The position numbers and the translations under genes were made by a program. The notes beneath the pieces were generated by a model that was not told where the DNA came from, did no database searches, and saw only the letters and a list, made by a program, of their open reading frames with translations. A stretch of 33,963 nt of DNA from a virus, in the IMG/VR virus record IMGVR_UViG_3300042503_000986, positions 1-33,963 of that record; one strand, 5' to 3'. Positions 14,750-22,782 of the stretch are shown piece by piece. The first letter of the stretch is position 1; each line of letters begins with the position of its first letter.

Positions 14750-14829
14750 TGCCCAAAAGAGGACTCGAACCTCCACGCCGAAGCACATGATCCTAAGTCA
14801 TGCGTGTATACCAGTTTCACCATTTGGGC
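14750..14829 (-). tRNA. tRNA-Leu (anticodon UAG)
   Basis: 80 bases fold as a class II tRNA: acceptor GCCCAAA pairs with TTTGGGC, the anticodon stem CATGA/TCATG closes the loop CTTAGGA (anticodon TAG), a long variable arm (TGCTTCGGCG) follows, and the T-arm is GAGG-TTCGAGT-CCTC. It reads CUA and other CUN leucine codons. CCA is not encoded, so the host must add it. The discriminator base is A, as expected for leucine. It lies between the HExxH gene and the nucleotidyltransferase, on the same strand. Confidence 0.95.
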
Positions 14830-14843
14830 ATAAAAGAATTATA

Positions 14844-15242
14844 TCACCTAAGTGGCATAAGGTCAAATAATTCTGGATGAAGTTTCCCATACTTCCTCAT
14901 AATCTCACCCGCCTTTGCATTTGCTTCGTTTTCAGCAGGACTTCCAGGATTTGATGAGATTTTTTTACCATCTACAACTTGTTTGTAATGAACGAACTCA
15001 TGAGAGACTGTTCTTAAAATATCTATTGGATGACGATTGATTATACTAATATAAAGTGTTTCTCTATTCATCATACCAAAGGTCATATTTGTTTTGGCAA
15101 AATCAGAGTCATCTATGAGTACATATGGAATATCATAGGTTAAACGAAGTTCTCTTTTAAGGAAGACAATAAATCTTTTAAGAATAGCATCAAACTGCAT
15201 TCTTGTAGTTGGTCTTCCTTTTCTTTTGCCAATCAAAGACAT
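14844..15242 (-). CDS. Small zinc-metallopeptidase-like protein (HExxH)
   Basis: 132 aa. The motif TVSHEFVHYKQ at about residues 78-88 is a typical zinc-binding HExxH helix, and a downstream ENEANAKAGEIM could supply a third, glutamate ligand as in gluzincins. The N-terminus is basic (GKRKGRPTTR). Whether it cleaves protein or only binds metal is unknown. It is separated from the upstream 61-aa gene by 15 bases and followed by the tRNA. The window holds two more unrelated HExxH proteins (28167 and 30863). Confidence 0.7.
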   Translation of the reverse strand: MSLIGKRKGRPTTRMQFDAILKRFIVFLKRELRLTYDIPYVLIDDSDFAKTNMTFGMMNRETLYISIINRHPIDILRTVSHEFVHYKQVVDGKKISSNPGSPAENEANAKAGEIMRKYGKLHPELFDLMPLR

Positions 15243-15257
15243 TTTTTGAAATATTTA

Positions 15258-15443
15258 TTACACACCAAGAACTGCACCAATATTATCATCAATATTTTGA
15301 ATAATAGTACGAATGTCAGAGATACGATGAGGAACACTCACTTCATCATAAGTGTATCCTTTCTGTGCATCAAAAAGGATTTGACGAACTGCAGCAGCAG
15401 AACGAACGTCCATTTTAATTGTTACTTGTTTTTCTTTAGTCAT
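15258..15443 (-). CDS. Conserved small protein (61 aa) coupled to mazG
   Basis: MTKEKQVTIKMDVRSAAAVRQIL continues into a mixed-charge chain ending IQNIDDNIGAVLGV. The ATG overlaps the mazG stop as ATGA, so it is translated with mazG. No family recognised; the size and helix pattern would fit a small regulatory or assembly peptide. Confidence 0.75.
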   Translation of the reverse strand: MTKEKQVTIKMDVRSAAAVRQILFDAQKGYTYDEVSVPHRISDIRTIIQNIDDNIGAVLGV

Positions 15444-15856
15444 CGGTCATCAGCAGCACGGTTTTCGGAGAAATAAACATCAAAAGCACCTTCAGGATAA
15501 CGCTTGAGAAGTTTTTGAACATTACGAGCAACTACATCATCAAGAGTGACATCAAGTGCAATACATGCTTGAGCAACATACCACATAATATCACCCAGTT
15601 CAATAATCAGGTGCTCACGGTTGTCCTCATTATAAGGTTTTCCTTGGAAGATCATTTTTTTAACAATCTCCATAAATTCACCACCCTCGGCATTAATACC
15701 AACAGAAGCGGTCAGGAGACGTTCAATATTGGCACCCTTTTCATCTAGAGCAACTAGACGATCAGAGAGGGAAAGAAAGTCCTTAGATGCGTCAGAAGTT
15801 ACAGCATCTACAAACTCAGCATACTTATCAAAATCTACGTGTTTAGCGGTTTCCAT
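15440..15856 (-). CDS. mazG: MazG-like nucleotide pyrophosphohydrolase
   Basis: 138 aa, the size of a single-domain MazG. The metal-binding pattern is visible: EGGEFMEIVKK at 57-67 (Glu pair) and ELGDIMWYV at 86-94 (Glu, Asp). MazG enzymes hydrolyse nucleoside triphosphates to monophosphates; the phage form may clear non-canonical or host-derived nucleotides, and (p)ppGpp has been proposed as a substrate in cyanophages. The ATG at 15856 overlaps the helicase stop (TAATG). It is a common marine T4-like accessory gene. Confidence 0.88.
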   Translation of the reverse strand: METAKHVDFDKYAEFVDAVTSDASKDFLSLSDRLVALDEKGANIERLLTASVGINAEGGEFMEIVKKMIFQGKPYNEDNREHLIIELGDIMWYVAQACIALDVTLDDVVARNVQKLLKRYPEGAFDVYFSENRAADDR

Positions 15857-17235
15857 TAAAATTTAAATCCTTCAAACGACTTTTTAGGTTTGTTGTCTTC
15901 ATTGCTATTATACTCGTCTTCCTGTCCAGAGTCAAGTATGTCTTTTTGAGCAGTTTGCTCACAATCATAAAGACGCATTTTGGCACGATCAATACCCACA
16001 ATAAAACGCTTGTAAATAGTGGGATCATTATATCGATTCTTCAATTGTTTTACCATAATCTGCCCCAACTGTTCCAACTCTTCTGTACTAATAAGGGCAA
16101 ACATAAGATCAGCAGTAGCAGGGAGACCAAAGGACTCACTAGTATCAGTAAGTTCAACATCAGAACTACCATAACCACTGCGGGTGGTCTGGGTAGCAGA
16201 GACAATGGGAACATTGAATTCCACTGCCAAACCGCGAAGTTCTTCTGCAATTGACTTAATATACGAATAAGAATTGATAGAGCTATTTGCCTTATGCCTA
16301 GAGGAAGCACAAATATTAAGGTAATCAATGAAAATAATATCAGGTCTAAATGATTTCTTAAGAGCAAGTTCATTGAGAAGTGCCTTGAAATGACCAGAAT
16401 GTGCGGATGCAGTGGGATACTCTTTAATGATAAGAGTACCTTGCGTCTTCTTTGCAATATTATTTACTTTATTTTCAAATGCCGAGCGTGGGAGATCAAC
16501 CAGTTGCTGAATCGGGACATTGAGAAGGTTTGCATCAATTCTTTCTGCAATTCTTTCTTCCGCCATCTCAAGAGTGATGTAGAGAACGTTCCTACCTTGC
16601 AATAAGACGGAACTAGCCACATGACACATGAATAGCGATTTCCCAACACCCGTCCCAGCGAGAGCGATATTGAGAGTCTTATTAGGGATGCCACCCTTTG
16701 TGATTTTGTTGAAATATTCCAGATCAAACTCGATCTTATCTTCTTTGCGATGGTAAAATTCATAACGCTCCTCATAATTTTGAAGATAATCGTGACCGAT
16801 ATTATTATCAAATGATACCGCTAGGGCATCAGAAAGAATACTTGGAATAGCATCACGATTTTTCTTTCCATCATTACCATCAGCAATATGGATTGATTCC
16901 ATAAGTGCTAGGTAAATGGCACGATCGCGACACCACTTTTCAGTTGTGTCCAGCAACCATTGCTTTTCTACAGGAAAATCATTCAGAGATTTATTAATTT
17001 CTCTGACTTCCTTTACCTGATCTTCTGTCAAGTCTGTGCGATTTTCTACCTCAATGTTGAGTGCTTCGATTGTGATTGCTGAACCATATTTAACAATAAA
17101 TTGGACAATCTCCTCAAAAATGACCTTTTCGGACTTGCTCTCAAAATAATCTGGTTGTATGAAAGGAATGACTTTGCGCGAATAATCTTCATTATATACT
17201 AGGTTTCTTAAAATTGTAGTTTCAATTCTTTCCAT
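15856..17235 (-). CDS. 41: Replicative DNA helicase (T4 gp41-like, DnaB family)
   Basis: 459 aa (T4 gp41 is 475). A hexameric 5'-3' helicase that unwinds the fork and works with primase gp61. The Walker A loop GTGVGKS lies at ~194-200, then LYITLEMAEERIAERIDANL (helicase motif 1a), DIIFIDYLNIC (Walker B), and SATQTTRSGYGSSDVELTDT with the conserved Gln/Arg. The ATG at 17235 overlaps the oxygenase stop as TGATG; a GTG one codon earlier is possible. The C-terminal ~30 residues are acidic then basic, like the gp41 tail that contacts primase. Confidence 0.95.
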   Translation of the reverse strand: MERIETTILRNLVYNEDYSRKVIPFIQPDYFESKSEKVIFEEIVQFIVKYGSAITIEALNIEVENRTDLTEDQVKEVREINKSLNDFPVEKQWLLDTTEKWCRDRAIYLALMESIHIADGNDGKKNRDAIPSILSDALAVSFDNNIGHDYLQNYEERYEFYHRKEDKIEFDLEYFNKITKGGIPNKTLNIALAGTGVGKSLFMCHVASSVLLQGRNVLYITLEMAEERIAERIDANLLNVPIQQLVDLPRSAFENKVNNIAKKTQGTLIIKEYPTASAHSGHFKALLNELALKKSFRPDIIFIDYLNICASSRHKANSSINSYSYIKSIAEELRGLAVEFNVPIVSATQTTRSGYGSSDVELTDTSESFGLPATADLMFALISTEELEQLGQIMVKQLKNRYNDPTIYKRFIVGIDRAKMRLYDCEQTAQKDILDSGQEDEYNSNEDNKPKKSFEGFKF

Positions 17236-17792
17236 CACTTATAATGCAAATATGTACTCATAATATACTTTGAATCAGTTATTGGGGGATTTCCTTTATG
17301 TGGAAACATCCAAAGTGGTGGAAATACCAATAGTGTACCCTTTTTAGGTTTAATGATTAAATCTTTAAAGACAGTCTCTCCACCAGTTTCAACATCATTC
17401 AAATACCACATAAAAGATAAAAATCTCCTTGCAGATGGATAGTCTAGCACATCAACATGAGTATCAAAGCGGTCTTCGCCACCAGGATTATACTTCTTTA
17501 TACGAAACTGCTCAAACGCATGGTCTTTAGGAAAGACACGAGTATCTACAAATTCATAATACTTATCACGATAAGTAAATACATTTTTAATAACATGATT
17601 ATGAACTTGCTCAACCTCTGATGTCAAATCACGATTTTCTGTGAAATTGAATTGAGTAAAGTTGGGTTTTCCATCATTATCGTGACGCTCATGTTTATCA
17701 GGTTCCTGATCAAATAATGAAATCAAAAAGTCGCAAATATTAGACTCTAAAGCATTCTCATAGATATGAATAAAATCATTTAGTTCATCCAT
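17235..17792 (-). CDS. 2-oxoglutarate/Fe(II) oxygenase, prolyl-4-hydroxylase-like
   Basis: 185 aa from the ATG at 17792, which overlaps the uvsX stop (ATGGATGA) and has GAAAGAG seven bases upstream. Iron ligands are visible as H112-x-D114 (DTHVDV) and distal H165 (FPHKGNPP), with a following Lys (K175) able to bind 2-oxoglutarate. The surrounding GGETVFKDL and GTLLVFPP fit the jelly-roll core. Such enzymes hydroxylate proline or other residues, or nucleic acid bases; the target is unknown. They are common in cyanomyoviruses. Lying between uvsX and 41, it is expressed with replication, suggesting an early target. An earlier start at 17819 is less likely. Confidence 0.88.
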   Translation of the reverse strand: MDELNDFIHIYENALESNICDFLISLFDQEPDKHERHDNDGKPNFTQFNFTENRDLTSEVEQVHNHVIKNVFTYRDKYYEFVDTRVFPKDHAFEQFRIKKYNPGGEDRFDTHVDVLDYPSARRFLSFMWYLNDVETGGETVFKDLIIKPKKGTLLVFPPLWMFPHKGNPPITDSKYIMSTYLHYK

Positions 17793-18789
17793 AACTAAAC
17801 TCTTTCTTTGCAATTTCATCCAGTTGTTGCATCACTTCTTCTGTAAAATATACTTCAGGTTCTTTGAGAATCTGTTTGGCATAGATTTTCTTACCATCCA
17901 TCTCATAGCGACCTGCTACATTCTTCCAGAGTCCACCAAGTTCACCAAGTTCCAAAAGACCATAGTAACGATCAAGACCGCGCTCATCATAATAAAGACG
18001 GACTTCAACATCTTTGTTCTCCTTACTCAAACGCGACTTAGCAGTCTTTGCCTTGATAATGTTTCCAACGATTTCTGTTCCATCCTTTTCCTTTTTCTTT
18101 GAAAGGTAAATGATACTAGAAGCAGCGTACTTAAGACCACTACCACCACCCATCTCCTTAGTAGGAACATAAGCACCAATAACATCATAAGTATGATTGG
18201 TTACAATCATAGGGATGTTTGCTTGACCAAGTTTCAACGTAAGCATACGGAATGCACCTTTAATGAGTTGTGATTTGGTCATATCACGAACTTCTTTATC
18301 ATTCAGAGCATCATTAATCTCTTTACTTGTAGAAAGCATCCCCAAAGAGTCCAGAACAAACATACAAGGATTGCGTTCTGCTTCAGGTTTTTTCATATAC
18401 AAATCTACTGCTTTGAGTGCTTTTCCGCGAAACTCTTCAACAGTAACAACATTGACAACCACAAGACGAGAAGTATCAATTCCACGGGATTCTAAAAGAG
18501 ATTTAGTGATAGCAGCCTCAGTATCAAAGTAGAGACAATAACCATCGGGGTTATTATCAAGAAAATTCTTAACCACAGCGAGAGAGAAGAAAGTCTTTCC
18601 AGTAGAAGACTCTCCAGCAATAGCAGTAATCTTATTCCCAGATACACCACCAAATATGCTACCTGAAACCAGTGCATTAAAAATGTATGAACCCGTATCA
18701 ACATAAGTCTCCGTCTCATCAATATCGGAAGCAAGTTGTGTATACTCACCACCAATTTCTTTTACAATATCTTTAAGAAAATCCATCAT
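17785..18789 (-). CDS. uvsX: UvsX recombinase (RecA-like)
   Basis: 334 aa (T4 UvsX is 391). It forms filaments on single-stranded DNA and drives strand exchange for recombination-dependent replication and repair. The Walker A GESSTGKT is at 59-66, and [11 protein letters not shown] is the Walker B strand. The start is one of two adjacent ATGs at 18789 and overlaps the stop of the 46-aa gene. The C-terminus is acidic and helical ([20 protein letters not shown]) as in RecA regulatory tails. Confidence 0.95.
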   Translation of the reverse strand: MMDFLKDIVKEIGGEYTQLASDIDETETYVDTGSYIFNALVSGSIFGGVSGNKITAIAGESSTGKTFFSLAVVKNFLDNNPDGYCLYFDTEAAITKSLLESRGIDTSRLVVVNVVTVEEFRGKALKAVDLYMKKPEAERNPCMFVLDSLGMLSTSKEINDALNDKEVRDMTKSQLIKGAFRMLTLKLGQANIPMIVTNHTYDVIGAYVPTKEMGGGSGLKYAASSIIYLSKKKEKDGTEIVGNIIKAKTAKSRLSKENKDVEVRLYYDERGLDRYYGLLELGELGGLWKNVAGRYEMDGKKIYAKQILKEPEVYFTEEVMQQLDEIAKKEFSYG

Positions 18790-18926
18790 TCTTTCTCCCC
18801 ATTTTTATTTTTATCGATATAGTTCATTTTATAAGTCCATAGTTTTTGATACAATGCAGAATCTCCTCCCAATCTCATAGCACTAATAATCGTATTCAAT
18901 TCTTTTTCGTTAATAGGCAAATCCAT
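18786..18926 (-). CDS. Small protein (46 aa) between polymerase and uvsX
   Basis: [21 protein letters not shown], then a helix ending DKNKNGEKE. Its ATG overlaps the polymerase stop (TGATG) and its stop overlaps the uvsX start (ATGA), so three genes are coupled. That tight packing, a full reading frame and the charged but orderly sequence support a real gene. Function unknown; a helical peptide that contacts the polymerase or UvsX is one possibility. Confidence 0.75.
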   Translation of the reverse strand: MDLPINEKELNTIISAMRLGGDSALYQKLWTYKMNYIDKNKNGEKE

Positions 18927-21433
18927 CAGTTAAAAAATGATTCTAGGGTTGTTGTATGTTCTGTTTTCCATCCAATTGCATCAAGAATGGACTTAAGTGG
19001 TTCAAGAAAACTCTTTTCAAATTGTAGTTCATAATCAATATATTTGTCAAGACCAAGTTCTGTAGGAAAGTCTTGAATAAAGGAGATAATATTCTCCTGA
19101 ATAATATTTGGTTTTTTGAGGTAAATAAATTTAATCTTTTCCCCATTACCAATAAGTGAATATTTATTGGTCAGGTTTTTCTCTTTAATATAATGATTAA
19201 AAAGAAGTGCTCCACGAATATGAATTGGTGTTCCCTTCATATAAATGTCAGACTGGGAACGATACTTACGAACATCAGAAGCAGTTCTTGGGAAAGAAAT
19301 CTGCTCTGGTGGAAGTTTTTTGAAGTCGGAACGACACTTATCAATAAACTTAATCACCTGTTCTTCAGTTCCACTCATCATCAGTTTTAGACCATCCTTA
19401 ATCATCTGACGACAAGGTGCTGGAGTAGAAGACTTGACTGCCTCAATGCCCATCATCTTGAGTTTAGGTTCTTCATAACGAACACCTTCACTATCCCAAA
19501 CATTGAGAATATAACGTTTTTTGGCAGTCCAGATTCCACGGTCGGCAATATTCTCACGCTTCATCTGCATCTTCTGATCGTAAGCATTCACATAGTCCGC
19601 CAGTTCTTGGTAGCAACCTTCAATATGCTTTTCAAGTTCCACTTTAGCGACCTTATCAAGGAACGAAACAACGCTTTCAGTAGTTTTCTCTCTTCCCTTG
19701 TATACAGTCTCAACCAAAGGACCCATATTAAGATAAATGGAGTCAGTATCAGAAGCAATAACATAATCAATATCCTGTGTCTTAAGAACTTTATTCAGAT
19801 ACTTATTAATCTTATCTTCAATCCAACGAATTGAAACTTGCCCAGAAAGAGTAATTGCTTCAGCATTCGCTAGTTTAAAATAACGGAAGTACTGATTACC
19901 AATAGCACCATAAGCACTATTAAGTTGAATCTTCCTTGCCATTTGAATGTTGTTACACCTTGCAATCTCCTTTTCCAGTTCTTTGGTTTTCTTCTTTTCA
20001 TATTCTTGCTTTGCAGCGATCATTTTCTTCTTATAGATGGTGCGGTCTTTGTAGATCTTTTCCATCAGTTCAGGAAGAAATCCACGAACATCCTTACGGT
20101 ACATTGCACCATTAGCACAAACTGCATAGTCCTTATAAGGTTCAAAATCAATTTCTTGATTCAGAATCTTATCTACAGTTACTGAGGGATGACGCTGTTC
20201 CACCAAAGTTTCTGGGGAGATGTTGTATTGCATAATCAGGTGAGGATACAGAGAGTTAAGGTCAAAGTTCACCACCCAATCATACACACCAGGAATCGGT
20301 TCTTTTACATATGCACCAGCATACTTAGAATCTTTATCAGACCTCACATTCGGAGGAATCACAATATTCTTCTTTTTCAGATAGTTGTAGATAATCGTAT
20401 CCCACATACGAACCTGAGAGAACACATCAGCATAATTTGCTTTAGCGTCATATGCCATTGTCAAAGCAAGTTCAATCAGTTTCATCTTGTCTTCCAAACG
20501 GTCAACAAGTTCCACGTCAATAATGTTATATTCTACAAACTTCTGCCAACCTTTGGTATAGAAATCTTTGAACGTATCAAATTCACTGTGGTCCAACTTT
20601 TTCTGCCCAAGTTCCACATTTGCAATGTGGTCAAGACGATAAGATTCCTGTGCCTTATAAGTAAACTTCTTGTAAAGGTTCAGATAATCAAGTTGACTCA
20701 CTCCACCAATATCGTAAGAGATATGTTTGCGTCCAGAAATAAAGGTCTCCCGTTCAGTAACTAGACCCCACGGAGACATACGCTTCATCAGTTTTTCACC
20801 AAGAACACGGTCTATGCGACGAACCAAATATGGAATGTCGTACAGTTCACTGTTCCAACCAGTAATGACTTCTGGAGTATTTTCCTCAATCATCCACCAA
20901 TTAATAAAGTCATTCAACAAATCATATTCATTTGAAAAAGAACGGTAGTTTACATTACTCTGCTGATTATTAAACTTACCAAGACCCCAAGTACGGATTT
21001 GTTTCGTATTATAATCTTGAATGGTAATCAGCAATACTTCTTCAGCAGAACTTTCTACATCAGGGAATCCGTTCTCTGATGCAACCTCAATATCGATTGT
21101 TGTAACTTTAATTTTACTAATATCAAACTTGAGTTCATCTTCTGGATAAGTCTCAGAAATATACTGATAGATGTATCGGTCATTTCCAGAAATATCAAAC
21201 CCCTTCACACCGTCATACTTTTTAATAAACTCCCTACATTCTCTTACAGTTCCAGGTTGCACTGCTTCAACATATTCACCATTTAGTGTTTGATACTCAG
21301 TATTCTTTTTTGAGGGGACAAAAAGAGTCGGGTAAAACTTCTCACGGGTCATGAAATGTTTACCATTTTCATAACCACGGACCAAGAAGTGATCCCCGAC
21401 CATTTGAACGTTAGTGTAAAAACGAAGCGACAT
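18926..21433 (-). CDS. 43: DNA polymerase (T4 gp43-like, family B)
   Basis: 835 aa (T4 gp43 is 898). It copies the phage genome and proofreads. Exonuclease motif I is DIEVASENG from residue 114; the polymerase motifs are DLNSLYPHLI (391-400), KIQLNSAYGAIGN (501-513) and ASDTDSIYLN (560-569). No intein or insertion is seen. The C-terminus (LDAIGWKTEHTTTLESFFN) ends in the LxSFF pattern of a sliding-clamp-binding peptide, as in T4 gp43. Its ATG overlaps the stop of the 84-aa gene (TGATG). Confidence 0.97.
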   Translation of the reverse strand: MSLRFYTNVQMVGDHFLVRGYENGKHFMTREKFYPTLFVPSKKNTEYQTLNGEYVEAVQPGTVRECREFIKKYDGVKGFDISGNDRYIYQYISETYPEDELKFDISKIKVTTIDIEVASENGFPDVESSAEEVLLITIQDYNTKQIRTWGLGKFNNQQSNVNYRSFSNEYDLLNDFINWWMIEENTPEVITGWNSELYDIPYLVRRIDRVLGEKLMKRMSPWGLVTERETFISGRKHISYDIGGVSQLDYLNLYKKFTYKAQESYRLDHIANVELGQKKLDHSEFDTFKDFYTKGWQKFVEYNIIDVELVDRLEDKMKLIELALTMAYDAKANYADVFSQVRMWDTIIYNYLKKKNIVIPPNVRSDKDSKYAGAYVKEPIPGVYDWVVNFDLNSLYPHLIMQYNISPETLVEQRHPSVTVDKILNQEIDFEPYKDYAVCANGAMYRKDVRGFLPELMEKIYKDRTIYKKKMIAAKQEYEKKKTKELEKEIARCNNIQMARKIQLNSAYGAIGNQYFRYFKLANAEAITLSGQVSIRWIEDKINKYLNKVLKTQDIDYVIASDTDSIYLNMGPLVETVYKGREKTTESVVSFLDKVAKVELEKHIEGCYQELADYVNAYDQKMQMKRENIADRGIWTAKKRYILNVWDSEGVRYEEPKLKMMGIEAVKSSTPAPCRQMIKDGLKLMMSGTEEQVIKFIDKCRSDFKKLPPEQISFPRTASDVRKYRSQSDIYMKGTPIHIRGALLFNHYIKEKNLTNKYSLIGNGEKIKFIYLKKPNIIQENIISFIQDFPTELGLDKYIDYELQFEKSFLEPLKSILDAIGWKTEHTTTLESFFN

Positions 21434-21687
21434 CAGGCAGTTAATTCAAGATACTTTTCAATAATTTCAGGTTTAGGATCAACGATAGTGAGAATACTAT
21501 CAGAATGAATCATCATTTCTCTTTGATCAGTTACATCAGGCCAAGGTGTCAAATTTCCTTCAACATCTATTTGATATGGATTGATTAACTTACAATCAGG
21601 TTCCCCTAACTCAGATCCAATTTCAATAATCTCAGTTACAATTACATTATCAACTTTCAGTAAGAGACATTTGATTGTTTTGTCCAT
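21433..21687 (-). CDS. Small beta-rich protein (84 aa), paralogue of the next gene
   Basis: MDKTIKCLLLKVDNVIVTEI, then NPYQID, LTPW and ILTIVDP in the same order as in the 110-aa neighbour (NPYKV, LTPW, VTLVDP). Short strands around a conserved Asn-Pro-Tyr and Leu-Thr-Pro-Trp suggest a small beta-barrel, perhaps Sm-like, but that is inference. The ATG lies 38 bases inside the upstream gene in another frame. It is the gene right before the polymerase. Confidence 0.8.
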   Translation of the reverse strand: MDKTIKCLLLKVDNVIVTEIIEIGSELGEPDCKLINPYQIDVEGNLTPWPDVTDQREMMIHSDSILTIVDPKPEIIEKYLELTA

Positions 21688-21982
21688 TTACTTTTTCCTC
21701 ATACATTTGTTTAAGTGATTGAATTGGGTCTACCAAAGTTACAACCCAATCCATTGTTACTAGCATCTGCCTATTTTCGCTTAAGATAATCCAAGGAGTT
21801 AATGATACTTGTATCTTAGCATCATATTCAGTCTCTTCAGAGAGAACAATACTTCTTTCAGTAATTACCTTATATGGATTTTCAAAGATATATCCACATA
21901 CATTTTCCTCGGCGGAAATAAGTTCTTTTACATCAGAAATAACTGTTTCTCCAGATTTTAATAGTGCAAGTTTGATTGACAT
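21650..21982 (-). CDS. Small beta-rich protein (110 aa), first gene of the polymerase operon
   Basis: MSIKLALLKSGETVISDVKE, then FENPYKV, SLTPW and VVTLVDPIQSLKQMYEE. The order and spacing match the 84-aa protein next to it, with an ~15-residue insertion in the middle and a polar tail (NGQNNQMSLTES). A strong early promoter at 22004-22032 precedes it, so it is the first product of the operon 110-84-43-46-uvsX-oxygenase-41-mazG. Small early proteins in this position could act on host RNA or replication; nothing proves it. Confidence 0.82.
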   Translation of the reverse strand: MSIKLALLKSGETVISDVKELISAEENVCGYIFENPYKVITERSIVLSEETEYDAKIQVSLTPWIILSENRQMLVTMDWVVTLVDPIQSLKQMYEEKVNGQNNQMSLTES

Positions 21983-22003
21983 TTTACTCTATGTGCTCCC
22001 AAT

Positions 22004-22032
22004 ATTATAGCAAAAAAATGGGGGAGCGTCAA
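22004..22032 (-). promoter_or_regulatory. Early promoter TTGACG-17-TATAAT for the polymerase operon
   Basis: Minus strand: TTGACG (22032-22027), exactly 17 bases, TATAAT (22009-22004). The -35 lies in the descending arm of the terminator at 22020-22055 and the T7 run lies in the spacer. The start site would be about 15 bases before the ATG at 21982. Confidence 0.85.
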
Positions 22033-22055
22033 CTGGATTTTGCCAGTTGCTCCCC
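22020..22055 (-). terminator. Rho-independent terminator after the 53-aa late gene
   Basis: A 13-bp stem (GGGGAGC-AACTGG with CCAGTT-GCTCCCC) with a two-base bulge and a short loop, followed on the minus strand by CATTTTTTTG. It is the longest terminator in the window and insulates the polymerase operon from the small late gene. Confidence 0.85.
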
Positions 22056-22079
22056 TGCGACGACGATATTCAATTATAT

Positions 22080-22241
22080 TTATTCTTCTTCACATCCTCT
22101 CCCACCACCACCAGGATTAAACGGAACTGCTTTACCAGAGGGAACATTTTGAACTTTTCCTTTCATATAAACCTTATGTGCCTTTGCCATAGGGTACTTA
22201 ATTGTTTTTATTTCATTCAAAAACTGGTGAAAAGTTTTCAT
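22080..22241 (-). CDS. 53-aa late peptide with a capsid-targeting-like N-terminus
   Basis: MKTFHQFLNE-I matches the T4 internal-protein targeting peptide (MKTYQEFIAE) in seven of ten residues and ends in LNE, a possible gp21-type cleavage site. The remainder is basic (AKAHKVYMKGKVQNVPSGKA) and ends in a Gly-rich acidic tail (GGGGRGCEEE). It has a late-type promoter of its own (22257-22263) and a terminator, so it is a one-gene late unit inside the early replication region. I infer a small head-packaged peptide. It has one Cys and no membrane segment. Confidence 0.75.
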   Translation of the reverse strand: MKTFHQFLNEIKTIKYPMAKAHKVYMKGKVQNVPSGKAVPFNPGGGGRGCEEE

Positions 22242-22256
22242 GTGAAGTTTTTCTTT

Positions 22257-22263
22257 TATTTAG
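22257..22263 (-). promoter_or_regulatory. Late-type promoter CTAAATA overlapping the hsp20 stop
   Basis: TCTAAATA on the minus strand includes the hsp20 stop codon (TAA, 22262-22260) and lies 16 bases before the ATG at 22241, giving a very short leader. The same TCTAAATA variant precedes the plus-strand endonuclease gene. Confidence 0.5.
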
Positions 22264-22700
22264 AGATAGTCCTTACGAGTATGATGCTCTGGAACTATTT
22301 TCCCAAGTACGATCCGTAGAAGTCCGTCTTCAAATGTGACTTCGCGGACTTCTGTGTCGTCGGATAAAGTCCACGCTCGTTTAAAACTTCTGCTAGCCAC
22401 TCCCTTGTGGATAAACGTCCTATCCGATTCGGTATCTGATTTTTGCCCTTCGACAAAAAGTTTTCCATATTCTGTGAAAACATTAACCTCTCCCTTCTTG
22501 AATCCTGCTAATGCAATCTCTAAGTGAGACTCTACATTATTTACCTGAATAAGATTATATGGAGGATAATTTGTTGTAGTTTCGTGAAGATTGAACAAAC
22601 GATCAAAATATTCATCCATTCCAATACTATTGCGAGTGATTCTTTCCATCAAAGCAGGAAGATCAGACGCAGTAAACCGTGATGTTGCAAGGTTAGTCAT
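22260..22700 (-). CDS. hsp20: Small heat-shock protein (Hsp20/alpha-crystallin)
   Basis: 146 aa, the usual Hsp20 size. The alpha-crystallin domain spans ~45-140 (YNLIQVNNVESHLEIALAGF, FVEGQKSD, RSFKRAWTLSDD, FEDGLLRIVLGKIVPE). It holds unfolding proteins in a foldable state without ATP; in phage it probably protects virion or early proteins. A phage hsp20 is a hallmark of cyanomyoviruses. It has its own extended -10 promoter. Confidence 0.93.
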   Translation of the reverse strand: MTNLATSRFTASDLPALMERITRNSIGMDEYFDRLFNLHETTTNYPPYNLIQVNNVESHLEIALAGFKKGEVNVFTEYGKLFVEGQKSDTESDRTFIHKGVASRSFKRAWTLSDDTEVREVTFEDGLLRIVLGKIVPEHHTRKDYL

Positions 22701-22760
22701 TATAGTAGCTCCTTTAAAAGCGAGTTTGTGTTTTGTGGATCCTTACGGCATCCGTATATA

Positions 22761-22770
22761 ATTATAACAG
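22761..22770 (-). promoter_or_regulatory. Extended -10 promoter (TGTTATAAT) for hsp20
   Basis: CTGTTATAAT on the minus strand provides TGn-TATAAT. No -35 match is visible at 16-18 bases, which is acceptable for an extended -10 promoter. It lies 61 bases before the ATG and follows the terminator at 22783-22801. Confidence 0.55.
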
Positions 22771-22782
22771 AAAACATAAAAA

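Noticed and set aside
15252-15259. AATAAATA upstream of the 14844-15242 gene as a late promoter
   Set aside because: It is only ten bases from the ATG, which would leave almost no leader; kept as chance AT-rich sequence unless RNA data say otherwise.
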